From the NCBI GenBank assembly GCA_008638375.1, contig CM018052.1, forward strand, positions 27,300,045-27,364,044: a stretch of DNA of 64,000 bases, given 5' to 3'. The DNA comes from Nyssa sinensis (Eukaryota; Streptophyta; Magnoliopsida; Cornales; Nyssaceae). Numbering within the stretch: the stretch's first letter is position 1; every line of letters starts with the position of its first letter. The notes under the pieces were generated by a model. The model was not told where the DNA came from, did not search any database, and saw nothing but the letters and a program-made list of their open reading frames with translations. The position numbers were made by a program, and so were the translations under genes. This document shows positions 23,551 to 35,194 of this stretch, one piece after another.

Positions 23551-24727
23551 CAAGTAGAAATAGACTGAGTTCTGTTTCATGATTTTAGGAACACCGAAAG
23601 GCAAGGAGAAGGCAGTCTAGACCTTCCAGTTAGAGACAGAAAAAGGGATTAAGTTCTCATCGATCCATTCAGCTACACGACGAACGCGACTCCCTAGGGT
23701 TAAGTAAAACCCATCTAGGTATGATATTTTGCTAAGTAAGGAATAGGATTAAGTTTAGGAGTAATTTCCATGTTGATTGTTTATATGCTTATGTGTTCCT
23801 TGTTACCCTTTGGGAGTTTGGTAAAGTGGTAAACGTGAATCATGACTATGTGTATATTCCATGTGTTGGTACAATATGTGAATTTATGTTCTTTGAGAAT
23901 TGTTAAGATTATGAATATATAACTTGAGCATGTGTTTAAATTGATTGTGAATGTCATGCATACATGTGGAAGGAGTTGTTTGATTCAAATGTTATTATTG
24001 CTTTAAATGTAATGCATTATTTAAAGCATGCTTCATTGAGATTGAATTGTTGCATGGTGAAATCAGAGCATATTGGCATGGTGTAATTCCTTGAAACATA
24101 GTGTGGGCTGAGCACTTGGTGCTGTGCATTATGAGGGTGTAGATCCTGTGGTGAAAAGCCCAAAATTGGCCATTGGTACTCATGCCAACGGGAACATACC
24201 ATGAAGTGAGACATACGATTGGTACTCATGCCAGTAGGGAAGGACCGTAAAGTGAGACATAGGTATGGCATAGAGTTTGCGTGGGTGCGTCACGCATATT
24301 GATAATGCATTGTGTTGATGTATAGATGATTTGAATGGCATGTAGATATAAATGTACACTTGCACATGCCACGCCTTAATTTTGTTCCTTGCATTATCAT
24401 TGTATCATACCAGCAGTTGAGTTGACCCATTCGTGGGATATCATATTACAATAACGCTCTTGGTACATGAGACTTGATGAAGTCTTGAAGAAAGGAAGGG
24501 GAATGAACTTGGAAGTATAGTTGGCCTGAGGGCATATTTTTGTACTGTAAGGGTTTAAGCCCAAATGACATGTAGGATATATTTATTGAATATGACTTGC
24601 ATGTATATTTGTATGTTGAAGGAAATGAATGTATGTCCAATTGAATCTATTAAATTGCCTTGTTATTTCTTTTTCTTATTTCGTTTCACTCACCCCCGAG
24701 TTCGTGGAAATTCGGGGCGTGACAACG

Positions 24728-24739
24728 TGGTATCAGAGC
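24728..24739 (+). other. Primer binding site of element A (initiator Met tRNA)
   Basis: TGGTATCAGAGC, three bases after the LTR end, pairs with the 3' end of plant initiator Met tRNA and primes minus-strand DNA synthesis. Confidence 0.92.
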
Positions 24740-25117
24740 ATTGGTTTGAATACCTAGAGACTGTGGGGTGTTGTTGAACACCATGAGACCCTAGAGGAAA
24801 GTGTGAGACTTAGTGTGAACTGTCAGTGGTATGTGATAGGATCTTGTGTGTTATGTGATTATCTACACTTGAAACATGACTTGTTGCGATTATGTGCTAA
24901 TTTATGCTATATTATGATGCATGATTATGTGATTTGATGCAGTGAGACGCATGATATGTGTAATGTGTAAGAATTTATTAAGTATACATTATGACATGTT
25001 ATACGTACTACTTGTGAAGCGTGAGTTGTTGATAAGAACATGATTGAGATTGTTTTTAAATGCTTGTGTCTAGATGTAAAAAGGGGTATTAATTCTTTTT
25101 CTTGAACTTGTAGACTC

Positions 25118-25615
25118 ATGCCACCGAGGAGAGCTCTTGCGAGAGCTGGACCACCCAGGTAAGGTAGGCCTAAGGCCGCTACCCTACCTCGGCTTGGCAA
25201 GCCTAGAGCTGCTGCTCCTGCGCATAGCACAGCGAAGGAGGCTGTTGCTCCTGCACCTGCCCCAGCGGAGGAGGTTGTTGCTCCTGCTTCTGCTCTTGCA
25301 CCTGCCCTTGCAGAGGAGGTGGAGCAAACCATTGGCGCCAGAGACATAGCGACCACTATACAGGAGTGTCTTCGAGCCATGCAGGAGACCTGGACTACTG
25401 GTGGTGAGACTAGGGATACCTTCGTGATGAAGGTGTTTTAGAGGATGAGACCTCCTACATTTGCGGGGCAGCTAGATCTTTTAGTTGTTGAGGAGTGGTT
25501 GGATTAGATCACCAAGATTTAAGACTCCTAGGGGATTGTTGAGCCACACCTGAGGATTAGATATGCCACATTCCAGTTTACTAAGTTGGCTAGTTAGTGG
25601 TGGAGAGTAGCTGCT
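25118..25615 (+). pseudogene. Element A gag, 5' part, interrupted
   Basis: Starts MPPRRALARAGPPR, a common start for Ty3/gypsy gag, then meets a stop at codon 15. It has an Ala/Pro/Glu-rich repeat region (APAPAPAEEVVAP) and the beginning of the capsid-like domain, RMRPPTFAGQLDLL, with more stops (for example before RMRPP and after EEWLD). The frame is cut at 25615 by the nested element, and its 3' part continues in the same frame at 35195. Confidence 0.82.
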
Positions 25616-27394
25616 TGTCACGACCCGAAACCCACCTTGTGCGGATCCCGAATCGTGACCGCCGCCCTTCGACCGAGGCCTTAGGGCAAGGCGAAACATA
25701 AGCAACGGTATCGAATAGATGTGCGACACGTGGTTGCAGAAGCGTGAAAAACTTTTTCTTTTTCTTTTCTTATTTAAAAAAAATTTGCACATCCGTCCGG
25801 TACTGCTGCTCTTTGCATTGCGGTACTCATGATCATACATTCAGAGCGTAAATACATTCTAAAGTTTTATACACAATACATATTCGTTTGTTCTTCAAAA
25901 CTTAACTACATAATATACACAACCAAAAATGACTAACTACTAGTCCGAGTGCTTTTCCACATCCGCTAGTCCTGCAATAACTTCCTACGCCCTTTCACAA
26001 AATGAGCATAGATTATACACTTTCTTGATCAAAGTCAGAGCTTGCCTCCTGACACCTTAAAGGGGGGGTCCGAACAAAGTCCGGGTAAGCTAATCTAAGC
26101 TTGTGAGTAATTCGGGCATTTGTCATGGGGTTTCAACTGGCAGTGGTTTAGCACATGAAAGTTTATAAAATACTCACTACCAATTGTTCGTATGCTCGGA
26201 ATACAGAATATATGCATTTTTCATAAAGATAGCTTTGAACATTTAAAGTATTCAAGCTAAATACACATTTCTTCAATAGAGTATATGCATTTTAAAACAT
26301 GCATAATCGAAAGAGGTAAAACCTACTTTCATGTTTAATAGTATGATTTCAAATGATAGCTTAAAAACATTTATAGTTAATAAGCTAAATACACATTTCT
26401 TCTATGGAATCTATGCATTTCAAAGCATATAAACGTACATAATACAATGGGGGTAAAAACCTGCTTCCATTTTAAAAGTGTTTGTCATCTTTTCTCTTTG
26501 GTTAAGTGGAATCTGTTTCGAACCAGACTCCCATCTTACTGCAATGCTACAATGGGAGATATCTCACTGCCTGGGGAATTAGATCCTTCTACCGGGCATT
26601 TACTGTTGAATCCCGAAGGATTTCAACCTTCATGGGGTGCTTATGCACATTTGGATGCCTTTTTAACGAGCATCAAAATACTGGTTAAACATATGCATTT
26701 ATAGCATTTGAAATATGACTTCGTCAACATATGCATTTATAGCATTTAAAATATGACTTCTTCAATAGATGCTTTATAAGTATTTAATATATGACTTCTG
26801 AACAAGAACTTCAGAATATGTAGACATGTCAACTACTTTTAGAGAAGACAGTGATAGAAATTATTCATTGAGCATGTCATATCAAGATTTATAAGAGCAA
26901 AATGAATCACAAGATATTTGAATTTAATATTCAATACTTCAACTCTTTTGGAAGTTAAAACTTCTTCAAATCCGTGGAGTTAAATCTCCACTTCAAATGC
27001 AGGGTTACTCACCTTATACTCCAAGCTCGGCGTTTACTGCGACGCCTTCCTTTTTCCTTTTGTAGTTCCTAGAACAATTCATAAATAACAGTCTCATTAA
27101 CTTCACATCTACTGCAATAACACCTATTGATGCTACTTAGTTCGTATTAGATCCTAACACGATTTCATAATTTCATATGTACTTAATTGACTCGTATTTT
27201 TAACCTATAACACAATTTAATGTGTTAGGAATTAACTTCATTTTAGCTATACTCTCCTGGTAGCTCCATTAACTTTAAGTTAATTTATTTACTTCATATG
27301 TTCTCGTGTCACGTCTTCTCCTATGTCCTTTCAAATGTGTACCGTACCATTTAGTTGGTACTTCGAGCAGTGTACTAATTTATAGCCACTGGAC

Positions 27395-27780
27395 TTATGC
27401 TATTCATCAAATTTTATGTCTTTTTATTAGACATTTCTTTTTGGTCGAATAGACCCTACCATTGAGTCCGGAACATTGGAGAAAGTCAGTTTAGGCTTTC
27501 TTAAAATTTAATTCCGACTTTTGTATGTCAAAGGGCAAAATAGTCATTTACCCAATTACGTGCCGTATTTTTCCGTACTTCGTTTCATGTTGTGGATCTC
27601 ACCATTGGACTCAGAAGGTCCGAAATAGTAAGAACACACTAATAACTTGTTACTTGCGGACAAGGGGTATTTTGGTCATTTTATCCCTTTACATATCTTT
27701 AATTTTCGGAGTTCCATTTCGTAAAACGGACCCCGCCATTGGATTTAGAATGTCCAAAATAGTCAGAATCCAATATTGGT
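27395..27780 (-). promoter_or_regulatory. Shared LTR cassette in the gag-only element 3' LTR
   Basis: GCTATTCATC (complement of GATGAATAGC) at 27399-27408, followed by three diverged units with cores CCATTGAGTCCGGAACATT (27459), CCATTGGACTCAGAAGG (27602) and CCATTGGATTTAGAATG (27736). Spacing is about 143 and 134 bp. Linkers are AAAATAGTCATTT and TTTTGGTCATTTTATCCC. Confidence 0.7.
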
Positions 27781-28020
27781 TTACTTTATTTGGACTTCAT
27801 TTACTCTATTTATGGCCTAAGGGTATTTTTGGAATTTCTTTTATTTAAATATTATTAAGTTATTATTAATTAAATTTCAGCCGGGCCATAGTAGAATTTC
27901 CCAAAAGTTTTGGGGTCAAATTTCAATTTTGAACTCTTCCGGTTTGAACCAGTGGGTTCAGTTTCAATTTAACTGAACCGGTCCGGTTCTCCTTGAACCA
28001 ATCCGGTTCAACACCTCATG

Positions 28021-28041
28021 CTGACGTCATCATGACGTCAG
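28021..28041. promoter_or_regulatory. Double TGACGTCA palindrome (bZIP-type site) in LTR
   Basis: TGACGTCATCATGACGTCA within a 21-bp perfect palindrome. Two TGACG cores stand in tandem, close to the as-1/TGA-factor arrangement. It is about 1.5 kb from the LTR start in element sense, and about 75 bp from a GACACGTGTC G-box (28116-28125). An identical palindrome is in the LTR of E, whose surroundings have diverged. Confidence 0.6.
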
Positions 28042-29563
28042 CCCTGATATTTTAAATCTTTACAACATAACCAAAACGTCACCGTTCTCTTAATGCGGTG
28101 GACTTGCCCTTTCTTGACACGTGTCCCGAGTTAACTCGGGTGACTCGATTCAACAGCGAGTCGACCCGTCGTCTTCCTCCTTCGTTACCCACTGTAACCC
28201 TAATTTCCGAAGCTTGAAAGCTTCATTTTCGAGCTAATCTATTCACCTAAATTCTTCTGTTTTTACACTCATCCATCTCTAGAACATTTCCCAAGAGATT
28301 GGCATTCATCTAAGGTTTTAAAACCAGTTCATGAGTTCGGTTTAACTTTTGATAGCCGAACCTGTAACTACACGTTAAATCCTCATTCCATCACTATTTT
28401 TGATGAGGTTTGGCCCTGTGTGATCCTTATGACATGGGGATTACATACCCATTCTCAAAACTGAGTTTAAAAGTGTAAAACCGAATTTGGGTTCCACGAC
28501 TTAAACCTGCAACTAATATTTTAGGTTTCATTTCTTGAGTTTTTGGATCGCGGTCTACCATTTTTAAGACCTTGGGATGATCTAGAACAGGTCCTAATAC
28601 TCGGATTTGGATTTGGTTTCTCTTATTTCAGACCTGCACCAGAATTTTCTGATTATTGTTCCAACTGAAACTTGAATTTTCTCAGTCGATTCTTGATCAT
28701 TTCTTGTAATTTCTTTTGTAGTTTACAGCTTATATTATGCAGAATAAACCCCTACTATTACATGCTTTAAATTTGTACACAATTTAAACAATTTCCAAAC
28801 GAAATCTTACCTGTTCAAGTTGCTTACAGTTTCCCACTTTTCTCCTACTTCAGTTCCTATCCTTCAATTTCTTGCTACTGCTTGCACACGTCTCCTCTTC
28901 CATTACAAGTTCTCTTTTCCTTTTATTTCCCCTTCATTTACTCATGCAATCGGTGGCCTTGCCACCTGTTGGTATCCGAATTTGCATGGCACACAGCCAT
29001 GGCTGCCACCTCCCTTCTCATCATTATTTTTCACAAGCAGCTCACATGGGAGAGGCATGGAGAGCAGTGCCCACCGTCTCCCTCTCTTCTCAATTGTATT
29101 ATATTAAATACAATTTCATTCTTTTGTTTGTAAGTATATATATATATATATATATATATATTACACCCAACTTTATATTCCTATATAAATAGGTATATAT
29201 ATATATATATATGTCTTATATAATCATATTATATATATAATATGTCTTTATATGAATTTGAATAGTCACTTATTAATTTAACATGCATATTTATGTATGC
29301 ATATACATCAATATCTATATTTCACAATATAAATATATTTATATATTTATATATCCATGTTCATACTTTGATAATCTACCCGACGTAGTAATCTATTTTT
29401 GTCACGTCTCAATTCGAGGTTGGCTTCCAAAATGAAAGTGTACAGTCTCAATGGGATTAATAGAAACAAGTTGGTGATTGAAAACCAACCTTGTTACTTC
29501 AGGTTTCAATCACTAGTTAATATTTAGTGACTTGCTAATTCTTCATCGGGTCGGGGTGTTACA

Positions 29564-29602
29564 TCCTTCCCTCCTTAAAAGAGTTTTGTCCTCAAAACTC
29601 AA
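29564..29602 (-). other. Polypurine tract and preceding stem-loop of the gag-only element
   Basis: On the minus strand GAGTTTTGAGGACAAAACTC forms a 7-bp stem. It is followed by TTTTAAGGAGGGAAGGA, the polypurine tract that primes plus-strand synthesis, directly at the 3' LTR. The same arrangement stands at 62358-62396 in E. Confidence 0.75.
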
Positions 29603-29726
29603 ATATTTTTGTTTCGGGAGTTTCAGTCTCCTCCCATTGCTTCTATCTATAGTATTCATGCATCTAATAGTGGAATTTAAATAGCAATTTATTCATGATA
29701 CTGGAATTGAATAGTAGATAGTGTAC

Positions 29727-30809
29727 CTATGGGCTTTTCGAAGGTTGTGCAACATCAGCAAATATATTATACACCCGTCCAGACATTGTAGGTTCTTTAC
29801 CCTTTCCGGTCTTTCCCGTAGTCACAGCCTGCGCATGGGGCGTAGCTGATGAAGCTACTCCCGTAGGTTCCTTGATAGTTGAGTCCCATTTTGGACAATT
29901 CTTAACGATATGCCCAATCTGCCCACACTTGTAGCAGCCCCCAGTATCACGCCAACAGGGTGCATGATGTTTCTTTTGACAGGTAGGGCACACTGGAATC
30001 TCCCCCGACTTTTGACTAGTGGTTCCCTTTTTGTTAACCGTAGTCACACTTTTAGCTCCTGGCTTTTTCATTGACTGGGGATTGGGGCCAGTCTTATTCT
30101 TGTCCCTCTTTTGAAGTAAGGCCATCCCGGCCCTCTCGAAGATTTTAGCACGCTCCACCACTGCATTATATGTGGGGAGTTCGAATGGTTCAAGTCGATA
30201 CTTAATGCTATCCTTAAGGCCAGCTTCAAACTTCCTGGCTTTTAAGTCTTCAGTGTTAATCACATGAGGCGCAAAACGGCTTAGATTCATAAATTTAGCT
30301 TCATATTCTGCTACCGTCATTGCTTCTTGAGTCAGAGTTGCAAACTCTGCTATCTTCTGGTTTTTAAGTGACCTTGGGAAATATTTGTTATAGAATACTT
30401 CTAGGAATCTTGTCCAAGTCATTGGTGGCTCTCTTTCCTTTTCCAGAAGCCACCAGTCGTGCGCTGCATCTTTAAAAGTAAAAGCAGCGTAAGAAACTTT
30501 TTGTTCTTCTGAACATGGCATGACTGTAAATATTCGTTCCATTTCCTTAACCCATGTCTCTGCGTCAATAGTGGCATCCAACCCATCGAATCTAGGAGGT
30601 TTAAAGCCTTGAAATGTTTTGTAACCCGATGTATCTACCACCTCAACAAGTTGTCCTGGATTATTTGGTATTCCAGGGTTCTGTACCAGTTGCGGTGCTC
30701 GGATTTGGGCTTGGATGTCAATCATGTTACGGGCCATTGCTTCCAAAAGATGTCCAACTCGGTCCAGTCTGTCATCAGGATTCCCTTCATTCCTTCTCGT
30801 ATTCACCAT
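29727..30809 (-). CDS. gag: Gag polyprotein of the gag-only element, intact
   Basis: 360 residues without stops. It begins MVNTRRNEG. Residues about 70-250 are the retrotransposon gag (capsid) domain: PPRFDGLDATIDAETWVKEM, FTFKDAAHDWWLLEKE, FLEVFYNKYFPRSLKNQK, TVAEYEAKFMNLSRFAPHV, then KARKFEAGL. A basic linker follows (about 230-270), then CPTCQKKHHAPC and one zinc knuckle, CYKCGQIGHIVKNCP (about 293-307, CX2CX4HX4C). It would coat the element RNA in virus-like particles. The end GRVYNIFADVAQPSKSP resembles the linker ahead of protease in autonomous relatives, so the frame stops just where protease would begin. The layout suggests the Tekay/Del-like chromovirus group, but that is inference. 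Confidence 0.93.
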   Translation of the reverse strand: MVNTRRNEGNPDDRLDRVGHLLEAMARNMIDIQAQIRAPQLVQNPGIPNNPGQLVEVVDTSGYKTFQGFKPPRFDGLDATIDAETWVKEMERIFTVMPCSEEQKVSYAAFTFKDAAHDWWLLEKEREPPMTWTRFLEVFYNKYFPRSLKNQKIAEFATLTQEAMTVAEYEAKFMNLSRFAPHVINTEDLKARKFEAGLKDSIKYRLEPFELPTYNAVVERAKIFERAGMALLQKRDKNKTGPNPQSMKKPGAKSVTTVNKKGTTSQKSGEIPVCPTCQKKHHAPCWRDTGGCYKCGQIGHIVKNCPKWDSTIKEPTGVASSATPHAQAVTTGKTGKGKEPTMSGRVYNIFADVAQPSKSP

Positions 30810-30853
30810 CGTTGCTTTATTTCTTCTCTTTGTTATGTTTCCCCCATGTAACT

Positions 30854-31054
30854 ACGGGTCCCATACCCCGTCTTTATCCCATGTTACGTACCACCCATAT
30901 CTACCTTATGTACTACGGGTCCCATACCCCGCCTTCATTCCATATCACACATGTCCCATATCTACCTTATGTACTGCGGGTCCCATACCCCGCCTTCATT
31001 CCATATCAACTATTTCACATTTCTACGTCCCATAACGCGAGTCCCATACCTCGC
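30854..31054 (-). repeat. 61-bp tandem array of stem-loops in the 5' leader
   Basis: Four copies starting at 30854, 30915, 30976 and 31037, exactly 61 bp apart, between gag start and primer site. Each carries an 18-mer of the form GCGGG TCCCATAC CCCGC (plus strand), a 5-bp stem with constant 8-base loop. Stem pairs vary in a compensatory way: ACGGG/CCCGT in the first copy and GCGAG/CTCGC in the last. The second copy has one mismatch at the stem base. On the element RNA the loop reads GUAUGGGA. A leader location suggests a packaging or dimerisation role, which is inference. Confidence 0.85.
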
Positions 31055-31228
31055 CTTCATTTCACATCACATTCTTCACATCTTAGGTAGTCTAGGATCT
31101 ACCTAACTCATAGTTCTGTCCCTAATTCTTCCATAATCACTAAGTTGATTAAGTCAACCTAGAGCTAATCTTAGTTATTTCTTAACCTCAATTATGATTT
31201 GATCTTTCCCGAAGATCATTAACCTAGA

Positions 31229-31240
31229 GCTCTGATACCA
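31229..31240 (-). other. Primer binding site of the gag-only element
   Basis: Minus-strand TGGTATCAGAGC, three bases from the 5' LTR end at 31244, complementary to initiator Met tRNA. Confidence 0.92.
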
Positions 31241-31243
31241 CTC

Positions 31244-34200
31244 TGTCACGACCCGAAACCCACCTTGTGCGGATCCCGAATCGTGACCGCCGCCCTTCGA
31301 CCGAGGCCTTAGGGCAAGGCGAAACATAAGCAACGGTATCGAATAGATGTGCGACACGTGGTTGCGGAAGCGTGAAAAACTTTTTCTTTTTCTTTTCTTA
31401 TTTAAAAAAAATTTGCACATCCGTCCGGTACTGTCGCTCTTTGCATTGCGGTACTCATGATCATACATTCAGAGCGTAAATACATTCTAAAGTTTTATAC
31501 ACAATACATATTCGTTTGTTCTTCAAAACTTAACTACATAATATACACAACCAAAAACGACTAACTACTAGTCCGAGTGCTTTTCCACATCCGCTAGTCC
31601 TGCAATAACTTCCTACGCCCTTTCACAAAATGAGCATAGATTATACACTTTCTTGATCAAAGTCAGAGCTTGCCTCCTGACACCTGAAAGGGGGGGTCCG
31701 AACAAAGTCCGGGTAAGCTAATCTAAGCTTGTGAGTAATTCGGGCATTTGTCATGGGGTTTCAACTGGCAGTGGTTTAGCACATGAAAGTTTATAAAATA
31801 CTCACTACCAATTGTTCGTATGCTCGGAATACAGAATATATGCATTCTTCATAAAGATAGCTTTGAACATTTAAAGTATTCAAGCTAAATACACATTTCT
31901 TCAATAGAGTATATGCATTTTAAAACATGCATAATCGAAAGAGGTAAAACCTACTTTCATGTTTAATAGTATGATTTCAAATGATAGCTTAAAAACATTT
32001 ATAGTTAATAAGCTAAATACACATTTCTTCTATGGAATCTATGCATTTCAAAGCATATAAACGTACATAATACAATGGGGGTAAAAACCTGCTTCCATTT
32101 TAAAAGTGTTTGTCATCTTTTCTCTTTGGTTAAGTGGAATCTGTTTCGAACCAGACTCCCATCTTACTGCAATGCTACAATGGGAGATATCTCACTGCCT
32201 GGGGAATTAGATCCTTCTACCGGGCATTTACTGTTGAATCCCGAAGGATTTCAACCTTCATGGGGTGCTTATGCACATTTGGATGCCTTTTTAACGAGCA
32301 TCAAAATACTGGTTAAACATATGCATTTATAGCATTTGAAATATGACTTCGTCAACATATGCATTTATAGCATTTAAAATATGACTTCTTCAATAGATGC
32401 TTTATAAGTATTTAATATATGACTTCTGAACAAGAACTTCAGAATATGTAGACATGTCAACTACTTTTAGAGAAGACAGTGATAGAAATTATTCATTGAG
32501 CATGTCATATCAAGATTTATAAGAGCAAAATGAATCACAAGATATTTGAATTTAATATTCAATACTTCAACTCTTTTGGAAGTTAAAACTTCTTCAAATC
32601 CGTGGAGTTAAATCTCCACTTCAAATGCAGGGTTACTCACCTTATACTCCAAGCTCGGCGTTTACTGCGACGCCTTCCTTTTTCCTTTTGTAGTTCCTAG
32701 AACAATTCATAAATAACAGTCTCATTAACTTCACATCTACTGCAATAACACCTATTGATGCTACTTAGTTCGTATTAGATCCTAACACGATTTCATAATT
32801 TCATATGTACTTAATTGACTCGTATTTTTAACCTATAACACAATTTAATGTGTTAGGAATTAACTTCATTTTAGCTATACTCTCCTGGTAGCTCCATTAA
32901 CTTTAAGTTAATTTATTTACTTCATATGTTCTCGTGTCACGTCTTCTCCTATGTCCTTTCAAATGTGTACCGTACCATTTAGTTGGTACTTCGAGCAGTG
33001 TACTAATTTATAGCCACTGGACTTATGCTATTCATCAAATTTTATGTCTTTTTATTAGACATTTCTTTTTGGTCGAATAGACCCTACCATTGAGTCCGGA
33101 ACATTGGAGAAAGTCAGTTTAGGCTTTCTTAAAATTTAATTCCGACTTTTGTATGTCAAAGGGCAAAATAGTCATTTACCCAATTACGTGCCGTATTTTT
33201 CCGTACTTCGTTTCATGTTGTGGATCTCACCATTGGACTCAGAAGGTCCGAAATAGTAAGAACACACTAATAACTTGTTACTTGCGGACAAGGGGTATTT
33301 TGGTCATTTTATCCCTTTACATATCTTTAATTTTCGGAGTTCCATTTCGTAAAACGGACCCCGCCATTGGATTTAGAATGTCCAAAATAGTCAGAATCCA
33401 ATATTGGTTTACTTTATTTGGACTTCATTTACTCTATTTATGGCCTAAGGGTATTTTTGGAATTTCTTTTATTTAAATATTATTAAGTTATTATTAATTA
33501 AATTTCAGCCGGGCCATAGTAGAATTTCCCAAAAGTTTTGGGGTCAAATTTCAATTTTGAACTCTTCCGGTTTGAACCAGTGGGTTCAGTTTCAATTTAA
33601 CTGAACCGGTCCGGTTCTCCTTGAACCAATCCGGTTCAACACCTCATGCTGACGTCATCATGACGTCAGCCCTGATATTTTAAATCTTTACAACATAACC
33701 AAAACGTCACCGTTCTCTTAATGCGGTGGACTTGCCCTTTCTTGACACGTGTCCCGAGTTAACTCGGGTGACTCGATTCAACAGCGAGTCGACCCGTCGT
33801 CTTCCTCCTTCGTTACCCACTGTAACCCTAATTTTCGAAGCTTGAAAGCTTCATTTTCGAGCTAATCTATTCACCTAAATTCTTCTGTTTTTACACTCAT
33901 CCATCTCTAGAACATTTCCCAAGAGATTGGCATTCATCTAAGGTTTTAAAACCAGTTCATGAGTTCGGTTTAACTTTTGATAGCCGAACCTGTAACTACA
34001 CGTTAAATCCTCATTCCATCACTATTTTTGATGAGGTTTGGCCCTGTGTGATCCTTATGACATGGGGATTACATACCCATTCTCAAAACTGAGTTTAAAA
34101 GTGTAAAACCGAATTTGGGTTCCACGACTTAAACCTGCAACTAATATTTTAGGTTTCATTTCTTGAGTTTTTGGATCGCGGTCTACCATTTTTAAGACCT

Positions 34201-34761
34201 TGGGATGATCTAGAACAGGTCCTAATACTCGGATTTGGATTTGGTTTCTCTTATTTCAGACCTGCACCAGAATTTTCTGATTATTGTTCCAACTGAAACT
34301 TGAATTTTCTCAGTCGATTCTTGATCATTTCTTGTAATTTCTTTTGTAGTTTACAGCTTATATTATGCAGAATAAACCCCTACTATTACATGCTTTAAAT
34401 TTGTACACAATTTAAACAATTTCCAAACGAAATCTTACCTGTTCAAGTTGCTTACAGTTTCCCACTTTTCTCCTACTTCAGTTCCTATCCTTCAATTTCT
34501 TGCTACTGCTTGCACACGTCTCCTCTTCCATTACAAGTTCTCTTTTCCTTTTATTTCCCCTTCATTTACTCATGCAATCGGTGGCCTTGCCACCTGTTGG
34601 TATCCGAATTTGCATGGCACACAGCCATGGCTGCCACCTCCCTTCTCATCATTATTTTTCACAAGCAGCTCACATGGGAGAGGCATGGAGAGCAGTGCCC
34701 ACCGTCTCCCTCTCTTCTCAATTGTATTATATTAAATACAATTTCATTCTTTTGTTTGTAA

Positions 34762-34795
<34 letters not shown>

Positions 34796-35189
34796 CACCC
34801 AACTTTATATTCCTATATAAATAGGTATATATATATATGTCTTATATAATCATATTATATATATAATATGTCTTTATATGAATTTGAATAGTCACTTATT
34901 AATTTAACATGCATATTTATGTATGCATATACATCAATATCTATATTTCACAATATAAATATATTTATATATTTATATATCCATGTTCATACTTTGATAA
35001 TCTACCCGACGTAGTAATCTATTTTTGTCACGTCTCAATTCGAGGTTGGCTTCCAAAATGAAAGTGTACAGTCTCAATGGGATTAATAGAAACAAGTTGG
35101 TGATTGAAAACCAACCTTGTTACTTCAGGTTTCAATCACTAGTTAATATTTAGTGACTTGCTAATTCTTCATCGGGTCGGGGTGTTACA
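31244..35189 (-). repeat. 5' LTR of the gag-only element
   Basis: Near-identical to 25616-29563 (offset 5628). It has the same cassette (33023-33410), TGACGTCA palindrome (33649-33669), G-box (33744-33753) and TA runs. Differences noted by eye include GCAGAAG/GCGGAAG, CTGCTGC/CTGTCGC, AAAAATGAC/AAAAACGAC and TTTCCGAAGC/TTTTCGAAGC. Confidence 0.92.
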
Positions 35190-35194
35190 CTGCT

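Larger units (their letters stand above)
21217..24724 (+). repeat. 5' LTR of element A (about 3.5 kb)
   Basis: Starts TGTAGAGACCG by the target duplication and ends GGGGCGTGACA. A canonical-looking start for such families (TGAAATACCCCGACCC) lies 56 bp inside, at 21273. The first part has TA/TG microsatellites (21436-21740) and GA/GAA runs (21898-21965). The last 1.87 kb (from about 22855) matches the 3' LTR at 37857-39751. A 46-bp direct repeat with GGTACTCATGCCA sits at 24172-24262. Open frames in it are not conserved. Confidence 0.85.
25616..29563 (-). repeat. 3' LTR of the gag-only element
   Basis: Plus-strand start TGTCACGACCC, end GGGTGTTACA-type (minus sense TGTAACACCCCGACCCG...GTCGTGACA). 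It holds the shared cassette (27450-27780), a double TGACGTCA palindrome (28021-28041), a G-box palindrome and TA microsatellites (29131-29215). Open frames in it, duplicated exactly in the other LTR, show no protein-family features. Confidence 0.92.
25616..35189 (-). mobile_element. Young gag-only LTR element (TR-GAG-like), nested in element A gag
   Basis: Two nearly identical LTRs (25616-29563 and 31244-35189, about 3947 bp) surround only 1680 bp. CTGCT flanks both ends (25611-25615 and 35190-35194). On the minus strand the order is LTR, PBS, leader with stem-loop array, intact gag, polypurine tract, LTR. There is no protease, reverse transcriptase, RNase H or integrase, so it depends on an autonomous partner. 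By eye I counted about eight base differences plus TA-length changes between the LTRs, which implies a recent insertion. It fits the TR-GAG class described in plants. It is the youngest fully bounded element here. Confidence 0.92.

Noticed and set aside
25481..25840. Open frame in the gag-only LTRs (also 31175-31468) with a look-alike in E (58066-58284)
   Set aside because: The look-alike residues come from nucleotide similarity and shift frame between families. It also overlaps the LTR end and foreign flank.
27525..27848. 107-codon frame through the shared cassette, repeated at 33153
   Set aside because: It is repeated only because the LTRs are repeats. The cassette units are in different frames, so no protein is conserved.
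30614..31090. 158-codon plus-strand frame across the stem-loop array
   Set aside because: Antisense to gag and the leader. The repetitive Tyr/Pro codons come from the 61-bp repeat.
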